In this document: piece by piece, positions 1-9,890 of the stretch | Layout: each line of letters begins with the position of its first letter | Position numbering within the stretch: the stretch's first letter is position 1 | DNA from: Diplolepis rosae | Lineage: Eukaryota > Arthropoda > Insecta > Hymenoptera > Diplolepididae | DNA length: 64,000 nt | Assembly: GCA_030998225.1 (NCBI GenBank) | Contig: JAPYXD010000752.1 | Span: 17,438,501 to 17,502,500 of the forward strand | Reading direction: 5' to 3' | Translations under genes and position numbers: made by a program | The notes under the pieces: generated by a model | The model's database searches: none | The model's input: the letters and a program-made list of their open reading frames with translations, nothing else | What the model was told of the DNA's origin: nothing

Positions 1-605
1 CGTTTTCGAACTACGTTATTGTAAACAATCCATTTTTCATCACCAGTGATAATTCGTTTAAAAAGGGATTGAATTCATTACGTTTAAGATGCAAATCACA
101 AGCGTTGATGTGTTTTGTTAAATGAATTTCTTTTAATGCATGTGTAATCCGAATATCAAGTTTTTTAACGAGTCCAAGACGTTGTATACGATGGTCGATT
201 GTTTATTTTAGTATTTTCAACATTTCTTCAATCTCTCGCACAGTTACATGACAATCCGATTCGATTATGGCTTTGATTTTTTCATCATCAACTTCATTTG
301 GCCGACCTGAACGTTGCTTATCTTTCAGTGAAAAATCTCTAGAACGGAATTCATCAAACCAATTTCGACACTATCTGTCTTTTAAGGCTTCCTCACCATA
401 CACATCACGTAACATTTGAGCAGCTTGTGCTGCGTTCTTTCCTTCACGGAAATAAAAAAGAAAAAAATGACGAAAATGCCCGTTTTTACACTCTATCTTA
501 AAGTTGATGCCAAAATAATAATTGTAAACGAAATTACGCGAAATTTGTTTGCAAAGCAAACTAATAGTGACAGCTAACAAATTCCAGAAAGAAAAAACCA
601 ACGCA
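1..605 (-). pseudogene. mariner transposase remnant, left part off the window
   Basis: On the minus strand the stretch encodes an N-terminal mariner transposase, ending at the window edge just after the first catalytic block (ITGDEKW). The helix-turn-helix region shows YFREGKNAAQAA and VYGEEALKDR, which are typical of the cecropia/irritans-like mariners. Several breaks are visible: a stop directly after EALKDR (near 371), another after the LKILK segment (near 208), and a frame change just before the catalytic block (near 60). The 5' leader is fused to unrelated sequence and no terminal inverted repeat is seen by position 605. It is a dead copy; the C-terminal half, if present, lies outside the window. 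Recognition is by motif, not by database search. Confidence 0.85.
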
Positions 606-660
606 TTGAAAGAAGCCATTCAAAATCTATCTATGTGTGATCTATCTATCTATATCACAT
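600..660. repeat. short ATCT-rich simple repeat
   Basis: A short ATCTATCT-type microsatellite-like run sits between the mariner remnant and the dynein exon. Nothing else is seen here. Confidence 0.6.
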
Positions 661-758
661 TTATATGTGAAATCGGCAATTACTTCCGGGAAAACCCAAT
701 AGTCTTGAAAAGAATATTCTGAAGGTAGAAAAGTATGTTTAACTTTGAATGTGTTTAG

Positions 759-921
759 GATCATTACGACTTTGGGATGAGGGCTGTGAAAACTGTTATA
801 GCTGTTGCAGGGAATTTGAAGCGTGAGCAAAGAGACTTGGAAGAACAGCAAATATGCTTGCGAGCTTTGAGGGACGTTAATGTACCAAAGTTTCTGAAAG
901 ACGATCTCAAACTATTTAATG
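759..921 (+). CDS. dynein heavy chain exon (AAA1-AAA2 region)
   Basis: The exon begins in phase 0 after a TTTAG acceptor (754-758) and ends in phase 1 before GTAAGT (922). It encodes about 54 residues including YDFGMRAVKTVIAVAGNLKR and RALRDVNVPKFLKDD, a signature of the dynein heavy chain motor between AAA1 and AAA2. Dynein heavy chains are the ATP-driven motors of axonemes or cytoplasm; which paralogue this is cannot be settled here, though the wording is closest in style to axonemal chains. The next two exons (3049-3159, 14551-14642) continue the same protein in the correct phase, so this is a real spliced gene segment and not chance similarity. Exons upstream of the window must encode the tail and most of AAA1. 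Confidence 0.9.
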
Positions 922-1573
922 GTAAGTTTTTATCCCTAAACTTGAAAGATTTTGATGTAGAGACTGATGAGAGTTGTAATTTTATTTTTTGAAGAAATTA
1001 ATATCATAAATTTAATATAAAAATTTATCAAGTACAAAACCAACGAATGCGACACATAAAAATAAAATAAAGTCAATAGGTAGATGCAATAGTGTAGATA
1101 TAAGCGATACGATATGAGCAAACGAGCCTGAGCGAGACACGATCTTCTGAAGAAAAATATCCCTTTCTCGCTTACTCTCAAATGCTTACATTCAAAATTC
1201 TTCATGAGCGGAAGAAACAAATAACCTATAGCATCCGCCGCTTTTGTAGATATCTAGGGATGTAAAGGCCGACACCTTCAATAGAAAACAATTAATTGAA
1301 ATGAGAATTTGTTTGAAACCTTTTTCGTTCAATAATTCATTTTTCACTGAAAAATCGTTTTCATGAAATTATTATAAACAGTTTCTTTTGATAGTGGCCT
1401 AGAATTAGTTTATTCCAAGCGATTGGAAAAGACCGATTTATTAAATTGAAATGTGATTTAGTACACTTTATTAGGGCTCAGAAAGAAAAAACTAGTTCCT
1501 AAACCAGCCACATTCGACAAATATTTCTAAAATTCGAGAATTTATGGTATCTTTGAAAACTGATTCTTGAAGA
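922..1573. other. dynein intron sequence, no gene seen
   Basis: Intronic, AT-rich sequence following the first dynein exon. I see no coding similarity or clear repeat termini. Confidence 0.5.
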
Positions 1574-1696
1574 AAACCAATCTTTGCATGTTGTTTCCGC
1601 CAGAGCATGTTCGTTGTAAGTCTCAACCAGAATTCTGTGTGCTTCAACTGTAGATTTCTTTGAATGACATAGTGCAGTAAAATTTCCTTCTAATAA
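1574..1696 (-). pseudogene. mariner transposase N-terminal scrap
   Basis: About 40 residues on the minus strand match the mariner helix-turn-helix region (SKKSTVEAHRILVETYNEHA and LAETTCKDWF). The similarity stops right after the W-F pair where mariners continue with a K-S-G-D-F type segment. No terminal repeats are visible. It is an internal, short relic inside the dynein intron. Confidence 0.75.
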
Positions 1697-1989
1697 CACA
1701 TCACTAAATAAGTTTCCAGTCTGACACAATTGTAATTATTTATCAATCTTGAAAATAGTATGTACTTTCCTTGATAATTTATTTAAGAAGTTACAGCTAA
1801 AATTTCAAGTGAATCCGACAAAAATTGAGCGATTTACGATGTACGACAATTTGAAAGACATTGTTTAGAGAAAACCCCGTTTAAAGTTTCAAAATGCATT
1901 TACTATATGAAATATTCAAAATATCAATTTACTAATTTTTTTACCTTTAAATCGACGTTGATCGACTTCCATGGAAAAATTGTTTTGTT

Positions 1990-2262
1990 GGCGTTTTTAG
2001 TAAATCCGCCGAGGCAACGGTAGAGAAAATTTTCTCTCCTACGGGACATTTGTCGTGTTGAGGCTTTTCATCTGTAGATATTTTATAGAACAATGTAGCA
2101 TATATCTCCTTGCGCATGTTCTCTACTGAATCTGTATTTCGACGTATAGCCAGTCCATAATACACACTCAGATCGTCAATCAATTTTCCAGTCAACTTTC
2201 CTGGACCACCAAGATTTTTAACTTCTTTCTTCAAATTGCGCAGTCTTTTTCCAAGTCTTATT
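1990..2262 (-). pseudogene. Mutator-like (MULE) transposase fragment
   Basis: The minus strand encodes GKRLRNLKKEVKNLGGPGKL, then KLIDDLSVYYGLAIRRN and STDEKPQHDKCPVGE. This block is characteristic of a MULE-type transposase family common in arthropod genomes, from the region just after the catalytic core. The match breaks after CPVGE, where a cysteine/tryptophan-rich segment would be expected, and the N-terminal catalytic part is absent. It is a truncated relic in the first dynein intron. Assignment to MULE rests on recollection of the family's motif and should be confirmed by profile search. Confidence 0.65.
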
Positions 2263-2717
2263 TGAATATGTCGTCATCACGTCACTACTTTCAGGATCCG
2301 ATGCTAGTTACGATGGTGTGAACTGCATGTACACAATTTTCTGCTTCTTCTTTATAGTAAAATATTGATTGAATTTGACAAAATAAGGACATCATTATGT
2401 GTTCGTTTTCACTAATAGTGATGAGACGATATGTAGAAGATCACAGACTTGCATTCACTGAAGAAGGAAGCCACATGGGTGGCGCTGTATTTGTAAAATG
2501 ACATGGCTGAGTCGTGCTTAATCGAAATTAAATCTATAGAACATAAAGACTAAACAGATGTAGAATTCAAATGTGTGTGTATTTGAGGCTTTTTGTTGTC
2601 TTCTAGACATGGCGCCTTATAAACGTATTTTATTCGTGATGTGTTTTGAAGACAACAAGAATCCTGGCATTTAAGTCTTCTGGAGATCCTAAAAGTGTCG
2701 AAAATCCCTGTGCCAAT
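2263..2717. other. intron sequence without recognised feature
   Basis: AT-rich dynein intron sequence between the MULE fragment and an inverted repeat. No gene or repeat terminus seen. Confidence 0.4.
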
Positions 2718-2945
2718 CAGTGAGGAAAAGGCGGAGAAAAGGAGCATAGAGCAAATCATATTATTTGGTGTGCTAATATAAATTCTAAAAATATTCAAGA
2801 TTATTGAAATAAAAATCATTATTCATAAAGTTTTATTTTCAATTTGATCGCTTATTAATTTCATTAATTATTGATTGTAAATATTTGTAGAATTTTGAAT
2901 TAGCACACCAAATAATATATATTTTCTCCACCTTTTTCTCACACT
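2718..2945. repeat. inverted repeat, arms about 85-90 bp
   Basis: Two arms, roughly 2718-2810 and 2860-2945, are inverted copies of each other, sharing ATATTATTTGGTGTGCTAAT and the segment around AAATTCTA.AAATATT. Weaker similarity extends outward beyond both arms. The loop is about 50 bp. It lies just 5' of the second dynein exon (3049). Confidence 0.8.
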
Positions 2946-3048
2946 TGCGCAGTAAGAAAAGTTGCAAATTTCTAGCATCACTGATACCGATGGGAGTTAG
3001 GTTTAGCTTTAAGTAGTGAATAATATTTAAAATCAAACTGTTTTATAG

Positions 3049-3159
3049 GTATAGTTTCCGACTTGTTTCCAAAGCTGGAGGAGAAACCTGTGGATTATGG
3101 GATTTTGGAAGCGGCAATTCGTGGGTCCATAAAAAAAATGGGACTTCAGGACATTGACG
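3049..3159 (+). CDS. dynein heavy chain exon 2 in window
   Basis: The exon starts after TTATAG (acceptor ends 3048) and is preceded by a phase 1 junction: the final G of 759-921 joins GT here to make Gly. It encodes IVSDLFPKLEEKP, DYGILEAAIRGSIKKMGLQ and DID, the linker leading into AAA2 of dynein heavy chains, and ends in phase 1 at G3159 before GTAAGT. Its continuation lies 11.4 kb away at 14551, where AG completes a Glu codon. The intron in between contains the nested transposon block. Confidence 0.9.
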
Positions 3160-3382
3160 GTAAGTAAATAAAGCCAATAATAACATTTATTGATATAATT
3201 ATACACTAATTCAATAACTCGTACATGTAAACTTCAACCTGTAATTCATCTTTTCTGAATCTATTTCTCAGACTATTGATTACCTTGTCGTAATTATCAG
3301 CAGTTGGTGAGTAACTGTTAACCAGCTCACTTGATCGCGAAACTTCCACCATCGCTTGTATCAGATATTGTAGACTTGCAAG

Positions 3383-3470
3383 ATTCCCGGTGTGTCCTTT
3401 CCTAGCCTATAGAACCATGTTTTTCTATTAAAAAACACCGCTATAGGTTAGAGAATGACACACCGGGAAT
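3383..3470. repeat. short fold-back (MITE-like), 88 bp
   Basis: ATTCCCGGTGTGTC at the left and its reverse complement at the right (ending 3470) enclose an 88-bp unit; arms of about 30 bp also share the CTATAG segment. Loop is AT-rich. Confidence 0.75.
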
Positions 3471-3539
3471 TTTTGAACTCTAGATATTGGAAATTATCTT
3501 CTTCTGTGCCAATGAAGACAAGATCAGATAATGATGATA

Positions 3540-4527
3540 TTTTTTTTCTTGTGTGTGAGAAGGAAAAATGGCGAAATGTTTTATAGACGTTGAACAGGAC
3601 TCTCCTAGGACGAGGCTAGGCAAAACCGGTTAAAAACAAAAACCCCATCTCTCCAACCAATACACCGCCCGCGGAACCACGTTTCGGCTTTGAGCTTCAC
3701 GGGCATTTGGTTCCGGCTTATAGTTACGTACGACTATTTCGTCATCCGTTCGATCGACCCCCCCCCCCCCCCCCGCCTCTCGCCCATTAGGCTCAACCGA
3801 CAAGTCGCACCAGCCAAGCGAGGTAAAAGATCCCTCCCCTAACCGACGCGGGAGCACAGTCTACCCGGAACTCGCGACCGGGGGCGTAGGCCCCGATGCG
3901 ATTTCTACTGGCCCTCTCCGTTGATTCGCTCCCGACGCCCATTGAGCTCTCTCGTCTTCATTACAAGTATGACGAATGACTTGATGAGCGTCCAGTTCCG
4001 TTCAGACTGGAGCATCAGAGAGACCATCGTGTCAGGAGTGAGCTCAGCACCCACTGCCTAAACGATAGCCTCCCTTGCCATGCCCCACTTTGCGCAGACG
4101 AAGAGTGCGTGCTCCGCATTACCCACAGGGGAATCGCAGTAGCAACACACCTCCTTGTCTCTCTTCTTCAAGCGCCTCAGGTACGCGTTAAAAAAGCCAT
4201 GGCCTGAGAGCGCTTGCGCCAAATAAAAGCCGACTTCCCCGTGCTTTATGTTCAGCCAGGTGGCGAGCTCCGGTATCAGGCGGTAGGTCCATCTCCCGTT
4301 CTGCTGACCAAGCTGAAAGGTCTCCTGCCTTTCCTCTGCCAATAAATCTATTGTCTGAACGCTCGCCAGGACCAACACAGCACTAGTCGAGACAGTTCTA
4401 TATACTGAAACTATTCTTAGTGCGACAGATCTCTGCGCTGAGAACAGTTTCTTCTGGGTAGCATGGTTTTGCAGGGCATTTGACCAGATCGGAGTTACAT
4501 AAGCACATTTCTTCTAGTCACCATCCC
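3540..4527 (-). mobile_element. R1-clade LINE, 3' half with 3'UTR and oligo-T tail
   Basis: On the minus strand this is the 3' part of an R1-clade non-LTR retrotransposon. From 4500 downward it encodes the RT thumb (TPIWSNALQNHA, RIVSVYRTVSTSAVLVLAS), then the typical C-terminal domain: GRWTYRLIPELATWLN, HGEVGFYLAQALSGHGFF and a CCHC-like CCYCDSPVGNAEHALFVC. A premature stop lies at 4058; the frame would continue to about 3905. Below that is the 3'UTR with a C16-type homopolymer near 3760, ending in T-rich sequence at 3540-3547 that corresponds to the poly(A) tail. The 5' part is at 12641-13670. A second 3'UTR copy is at 17501-17956. Confidence 0.85.
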
Positions 4528-4654
4528 GCGAAAAAAAAGTTGATCTTGTTAGATCTGGTCAAATCAAATTCCCAGATCTAACCAGATCTGATCAGATTCA
4601 AAGTTGATCTGATCAGATCTAAAGTAGATCTGGTCAGATCTGAAGTATTGGATC
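4528..4654. mobile_element. left arm of palindromic MITE
   Basis: Begins GCGAAAAAAAAGTT and continues with degenerate AGATCTGGTCAGATC units, ending TTGGATC at the TA target of the mariner. Its reverse complement is at 12523-12640. Without the mariner, the centre reads TTGGATC-TA-GATCCAA, a perfect palindrome, so the mariner entered the exact centre of a roughly 247-bp fold-back element. The outer edges abut R1 LINE sequence on both sides. Confidence 0.8.
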
Positions 4655-4722
4655 TATAACTTAAATCATGCGGTTTCTTTTCGAAATTTGAACGTTTATT
4701 CAAGAAAACATGTACAATAGTA

Positions 4723-5609
4723 TTATTCAAAGTATTGCCCATCTGAAGCCATGACTTTTTCCCATCTTTCTGGAAATTTGTGAATTCCATCCCAAAAGAA
4801 CTGCGCCGGCTTGGCGGCCAAGAATGAATCAAGCCAATTTTTGATACCCATTTCTGATGTGAACCGTATTCCAGTGAGGACGTTCTGCATCGACCGGAAC
4901 AAATGGTAGTCAGAGGGGGCGAGGTCTGGGCTATAAGGCGGGTGGGGTAAAACTTTCCATCCACTTTTTTCCAAATAGTTCTTAACCGGAATAGCAACAT
5001 GGGGCCGAGCGTTGTCATGATGGAAAATTATTACCTCGTGTCTGGTTGCATATTCCGGGCGTTTTGCGGCTATTGCTCTCTTCAAACGGATTAATAGTGT
5101 TCGGTAGCGTTCTCCATTGATGGTTTCACCCGGTTTTAGCAGCTCATAATACAGCACACCCACATATGATTTTTTGCGCTTGGGGTTGTCGTAATGGATC
5201 CATTTTTCATCACCAGTAACAATTCGATGCAAAAATGACTTCTTTGTGGAACCCAATATCTTTGCTTTTAAATGTATCCGGCTGCTTTTGAACGTTTTGA
5301 AATGGCTGCTTGAGTAACTCCCAAAGATTCTGCGAGCTATTCTTGTGTTTGGCAACAATCTTCATCGAGTAATGCTTCCAGTTCTTCATCTTCAAACTTT
5401 TTTGGCTGTCCAGGACTTTCTTCGTCTTCCAAGCCAAAATCACCACTTTTAAATCGTGCAAACCACTTTTGGCACGTACGCTCAGCTAGAGCATGTTCAC
5501 CATAAACTTCCACCAAAATACGATGACTTTTGACAACAGTTTTCTTCATATTGAAGAAATGAAGAAGAACTCCCCGCAAAAACACTTTTTCTGGCACAAA
5601 GTTCGACAT
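4723..5609 (-). pseudogene. mariner transposase (mellifera-like), frameshifted
   Basis: The protein starts MSNFVPEKVFLRGVLLHFFN and keeps the helix-turn-helix block (VEVYGEHALAERTCQKWFAR). A frame change follows near 5340-5360. The catalytic part retains all three acidic positions of the DD34D triad: IVTGDEKW, FHHDNARPHV and PPYSPDLAPSDYHLF, and the usual end ASDGQYFE. A segment after the first block (PKRKKSYVG directly to VLYYELLKPGET) is missing about 40 residues compared with intact relatives such as the one at 48402. It is inactive but fairly complete, so a relatively young copy. Confidence 0.88.
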
Positions 5610-5640
5610 ATTTGAGTAAAAAAAAATTATTCTTGTTTAT

Positions 5641-5644
5641 GCTT
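5641..5644. repeat. target-site duplication, left copy (GCTT)
   Basis: GCTT immediately left of the LTR; the matching GCTT lies at 12389-12392 on the other side. Confidence 0.8.
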
Positions 5645-5818
5645 TGCTATGCGTAATAACGAATAAGGAGGTTTGAAGAATATTGCTGAGTCGTGGTTTA
5701 GAAAGCTCAGTAGTTATAACATTATTGGTCGGACAAGAACTGAGGAGCGGGCCCTGCGCTCTACATTATATAGGCCTCGAGTGCTAATAGAAGGGGTATC
5801 TTACCGTTAGGCATAACA
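5645..5818 (-). repeat. 3' LTR
   Basis: 174 bp, 9 differences from the other LTR. It contains a CCTATATAATG TATA-like sequence on the minus strand. The first bases read TGCTATG at the plus-strand left end where the partner has TGTTATG. Confidence 0.92.
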
Positions 5819-5832
5819 TTCCCCTGTTTAAA
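5819..5832 (-). promoter_or_regulatory. probable polypurine tract
   Basis: On the minus strand a short purine-rich AAACAGGGGAA directly precedes the 3' LTR, the expected position of the plus-strand primer. Confidence 0.5.
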
Positions 5833-5845
5833 ATGAATTTAGTCC

Positions 5846-6645
5846 CTAACTTTTGATACGTCTATTTTTGGGTGGTTCAGTTAGCAAAGGCTGAACGCTC
5901 GGATTGTAAGTGATGACATGCGTGGGTGTGTCTATTTTAGTTTTAACGCAAAATAAGCATCTTCTTTTCGGGATACAATTTTTTAACAATTCAAATAATC
6001 CGAACCTGTAACTAATGTACAGTGTGACTAATCCAAGTGACGCATATCCTAAATAGCTCAGGTATTCCATGATTGTTTCTGTCGTTGTCTTGATTCGCCC
6101 ATACTGAACTATAGAGTTTAGCATGTTTTCCGTATCGTCTAAACTCAACCTGGCTTGCTGTAATTCGACGTTATCAACAATTTTGGGTAATTGAATGAGA
6201 CTATTTTCGAGACTTGCTAAATCGCTGGCAGAATATTGAATGTCGTACGTGACTTTAAAATACTCAAAAGGGTTATACTTAATTGTGTTTCCTAGATAAA
6301 GTAAGTCGTAATTGTTGTAAAGTTTACTATTGTTTCCTAAGAGCTCCAAGAGGATGGTATTTTGTATCTTAATCTATTGTATCCATTCCTAGCTAGTCGT
6401 ACTTCATACATAGGTGGACATTCGTTATTGCATGCTGTTTCAGCTAATCTAATAGTGGTGTCGATAGAAGTAAGTCGTTGGTCATTTGCAGTGAAATTTA
6501 TCCCAATAACAAGTTTCCATGTTTCGTGGTAAAGGTGAACCTTTGACTGTTCTTCTATATAAACATCTTCTTTAAGAGACGTCAGAGTATAATTCACCTG
6601 ACTAATCATAGCTAGTGCTAGCAGCGTTATCATCTGTATCAGCAT
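5846..6645 (-). pseudogene. env: env-like gene remnant of the Gypsy-type element
   Basis: Two adjoining reading frames follow pol. The first (from 6645) starts with a hydrophobic signal-peptide-like segment and gives about 100 residues; the second (to 5846) has a long heptad-like helix followed by a transmembrane stretch (YLGYASLGLVTLYISYRFG), a basic RR stop and a cytoplasmic tail. That is the layout of errantivirus envelope proteins, but the middle of the protein (where the cleavage site and fusion region would be) is missing and the frame changes at about 6345. The first frame overlaps the end of integrase by 44 nt. Assignment is by position and topology; the sequence itself is divergent. 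Confidence 0.65.
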
Positions 6646-7589
6646 CTGAAAAGTACGGCATACATTGGTCTATGTGTATTCGAATGATCTTATCTTTATT
6701 TATAATTCTTAGATTGTTATTGTCGATGTAATCTATTTCTTCAAAAGGACCTTTCCAGGCTGGTTCTAATTTATTTTGCTTAGTGTTGTTGAGTGTTTTG
6801 ACAAGATCTCCTGCTTTATATATTGGATGTTTTCTAGTTATATTTTCGTCGAGTTTCCTTTTTGCCTTTTCCATTTCTACCTGGATTCTCTCTCGGGTTT
6901 TGGATATGATCTCTTCGTGTTTCTTCTTCCATTTCCTTATCAGGTCCTGATAAGTTAGGTTAGGTGAGGTGTTGACCGTTGACGGGATATTGGGTGTTCT
7001 TCCGAATGTTAATTCATAGGGAGAATGTCCAGTCGTTTGAATGGTAGAAGTGTTGATGACAAAATTGATGTATTTTAAGTTTTCGTCCCATTGTTTATTA
7101 TTTTCGGCAATACTAGTCTTGATCAGATTTACTAGTGTAGAGTGCATTCTTTCGATGTTCCCGTTTGATTGCGGGTGGAATGCAGTTGTTTTAATATGCC
7201 GAATGTTCAATGCGTTTTCAAATTGTGTCATTAATTCCGATAAGAAGTTTGATCCTTGGTCAGAAAGTATGGTCTTAGGTGCTCCGAAAGTATAAATTTA
7301 GTGATCGATTAAGGCTTCTATTATTGAATTCGATGATTCATTCTGCAAAGGTACGAGAACTGTATATCTTGTTAGTCTATCTTGCATACTGAGTATGTAA
7401 CGATTTCCTTTTTGTGTTTCGGGGAGTGGCCCAAAGATATCTAGTGCCAATTTTTCGTTAGGTGCTAAAGGTATATCAGGTAATATGCTCTTCGCTTGAT
7501 TTGAGAGAAATTCCATCATTTCCTGAAGTATTTCCTTTTGCAGTGGGGTAAATAGTGGGTCTCCGAAAATAAGCCTTATGATGGTTAAT
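6602..7589 (-). pseudogene. pol: pol: integrase of the Gypsy-type element
   Basis: Integrase catalytic core and C-terminus. The D,D(35)E triad is recognisable: Asp in LALDIFGPLP (about 7440), Asp in ILSDQGSNF (about 7250) and Glu in NGNIERMHSTL (about 7150). A stop lies at 7295-7297 between ALIDH and IYTFG. C-terminal sequence holds the KGPFEEIDYIDNNN module typical of Gypsy integrases and ends at 6602 inside the start of env. The N-terminal zinc finger is missing because the reading frame jumps from RNase H (about 7597) almost directly to the core. Confidence 0.88.
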
Positions 7590-9465
7590 TTTTTGCTATT
7601 AGCTAAAAGCTCTTTTTCTGAGGTACTGTATCTTTCTTCGGCTTTATTGAGAGTCCTTGAGATGAATAAGCATGGGTGTCCATTTTGACTAAGAACTGCT
7701 CCTAAGCCTTGATTTGAGGCGTCAGTTGTTAAGATGAATTGTTCTTTAAAATTCGGAAACCTTAACACTGGTGCTGATATTAATGCATTTTTCAAGTCGT
7801 AGAATGCTTTTTCGCAGTTTAATGTCCAGTCAAATATTGTGTGTTTTTGAGTTAGCTTAGTGAGTGGTCTTGCAATGCTTGAAAAGTTTTTTATGAATTT
7901 TCTATAATAACCAGATAGTCCTAGGAAGGATTGCACGTCCTTCACGGTTTTCAGTTCTTTAAAGTTTTTGATCGCGCTTAACTTTTCTGGGTTAGGTTTC
8001 ACACGTTCTTTGGTTATTATGTGTCCTAAGTACTCTAATTCAGGTTTCAAGTAATCACATTTACTGGGTTCTAAACGTAGTCTAAGTTGTTTGATTCTGT
8101 GCAAAACGTCTTCCATATTTTGATTATGTTGTTGGATAGTCTCTCCGAAGATAACTATATCGTCAATGTAAGCTAAACATTTGTTACCAATTAATCCGCG
8201 GAATGCATTGTCCATCATTCGCTGGAAGGTTGCAGGTGCGTTCTTTAATCCAAAAGGCATTCGATTGTACTCAAAGTATCCTTGTGAAGTGGAGAAAGCT
8301 GTGTATTTTTGGTCTTTTTCCTTCATCGGGATCTGGTGAAAACCCGCTGATAAGTCAATGGCAGAAAAGAATTTTGCTTTGCCTAATTGGTCAAGGATAT
8401 TGGCAATTCAAACTTGCAATGCGAGACCTGGTGGTCGACAAGCGAACTAATCAATATGGCTACCGTTGGGCTTCGCGCAGCATTGTGTATACTATACTAA
8501 AGCCAGATGCTCACAGTGTAACGCAGTAATTAATCAATTGTTTGACAAATAAATATATAGTTAACATAAAATTAAGTGAGAAGTGCATAAATAAATATAA
8601 GCGTGAGAATGGAATTCTCACCGAAGCACAGGAAATGAAAGGACTTTACTTGTAAATGCAGTGCTTGTACGTACTCGCATAACGTATTTAATGACAACAA
8701 AAGCATTTTTAGCACTTACAGATAAACGTAATTTGAAAAGTCCTATTCAAATCAACAGTAAATACGTGAACGCCGAAGCCCTGCGGCAGCCATGATTGTT
8801 TTCATGCAGCAGCGCCCCTAAGCCCGCGGTGGACGTTTGTTTTGCCAATCGTCTATCACGGGCAAGGGATAAGCATCCGGGTCTGTGTCTGCATTAATTC
8901 TTCGATAGTCTATGACCATTCTCAACTTATCTCCTTTTTTAGGTACTATCCATAATGGAGCGTTAAACGGTGATTGGGATTCTCTAATGATTCCTTTTTT
9001 CAAAAGTTTCTCCGTTTCTTGTAATGCAAATTCTCTGTGTTTTTCGGGTAATCTGTGTGATCGTAAATTAATGATTTTTCCAGTTTTAAGTACAATTTCG
9101 TGTTCCGTTAGATTTGTACATGGTAAAGGTTCAGTGTCAAGTGAAAAAACTTCTTGATATTTTCTTATTATCTTTTTAATAAATTCCTTTTGTTCTGGTT
9201 CCAAATGTACCAATTTTGATAATTTAAGAATTTCTTGTAATCGTTGCCATGATTCATCCCTTTTTGGAAAGTTCACGTCTTGGGAGCACATAGTATAAAT
9301 TTCTTCATATTTAATTCTTTTTGGTGTTTCTGCTGGTTTCGTTGAGTGATTTTGAATGGGTACTTTTATAATTCCGTTCTTAATTTTATATATCCCGTCC
9401 GGTACTGTGTCTTGATCTATTATTAATACATCTTGATCGTCTCCTGCCGCCGGGATTCTAAATAT
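7590..9465 (-). pseudogene. pol: pol: reverse transcriptase and partial RNase H, split by a MITE
   Basis: From about 9290 the minus strand encodes the Gypsy RT fingers (LWIVPKKGDKLRMVIDYRRI, YPLPVIDD), then the 449-bp MITE at 8400-8848 interrupts it. After the MITE the reading resumes with FFSAIDLSAGFHQIPMKEKD, the MPFGLKNAPATFQ block and the catalytic YIDD, then the SFLGLSGYYRKFI thumb region. RNase H starts at TTDASNQGLGAVLSQ and keeps the Glu of TSEKELLA, but its C-terminal half is deleted. A stop at 9466-9468 separates it from the protease segment. Confidence 0.92.
8400..8848. mobile_element. 449-bp MITE inside Gypsy RT
   Basis: Ends read TTGGCAATTCAAAC (left, plus strand) and TTGGCAAAACAAAC (right, minus strand); degenerate similarity continues about 85 bp inward, including a shared TGGCT.CCG..GGGCTTCG block. 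It interrupts the RT between VIDD and the ILDQLGKAKFF block, so its borders are fixed by the coding frame. No TA or longer duplication is certain. Confidence 0.82.
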
Positions 9466-9890
9466 TTTTTATGTTTTTGCCGGTATAAAATCTCTATCTA
9501 CCTGTAACGGTAATTTATTTTTTTCCAAAACTAAAAAATCTGATGTAATTGCATATCGGTGATGTTTCGAGAAAAATTTGAGTCCGATAATTCCATCTTC
9601 CGGTAGGGGAAAATCTTTGGGGATAATATGAAATATGTGTTCTTTATTGAAAAAGTAAAATTTTACGGTTTCACTTGAAACGTGTTTGTCTCGTCCCATA
9701 ACAAATTTTTTAAAGTGTTTTTGTCTAACATCTCGTTCGTCTAGGATCTTTTCTTTTATCAGGTTGATTGATGCTCCAGAGTCGACTAGAAGTCGGTAAC
9801 TTCCTATTCTCCTTCTTGCTCTAATAGACCTGAGTCTTCCGCATACGGCAGAAACTCGGCTGAGTCCTCGAAATCTATATGTTCTTATAC
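9466..9890 (-). pseudogene. pol: pol: retroviral-type aspartic protease
   Basis: The active-site segment reads YRLLVDSGASINLI at about 9770-9800, followed by the flap and PEDGIIGLKFFSKH near the C-terminal part, as in Gypsy-group proteases. It overlaps the end of gag in another frame, consistent with a gag-pol frameshift. The frame ends at a stop at 9466-9468 before the RT part. Confidence 0.85.
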
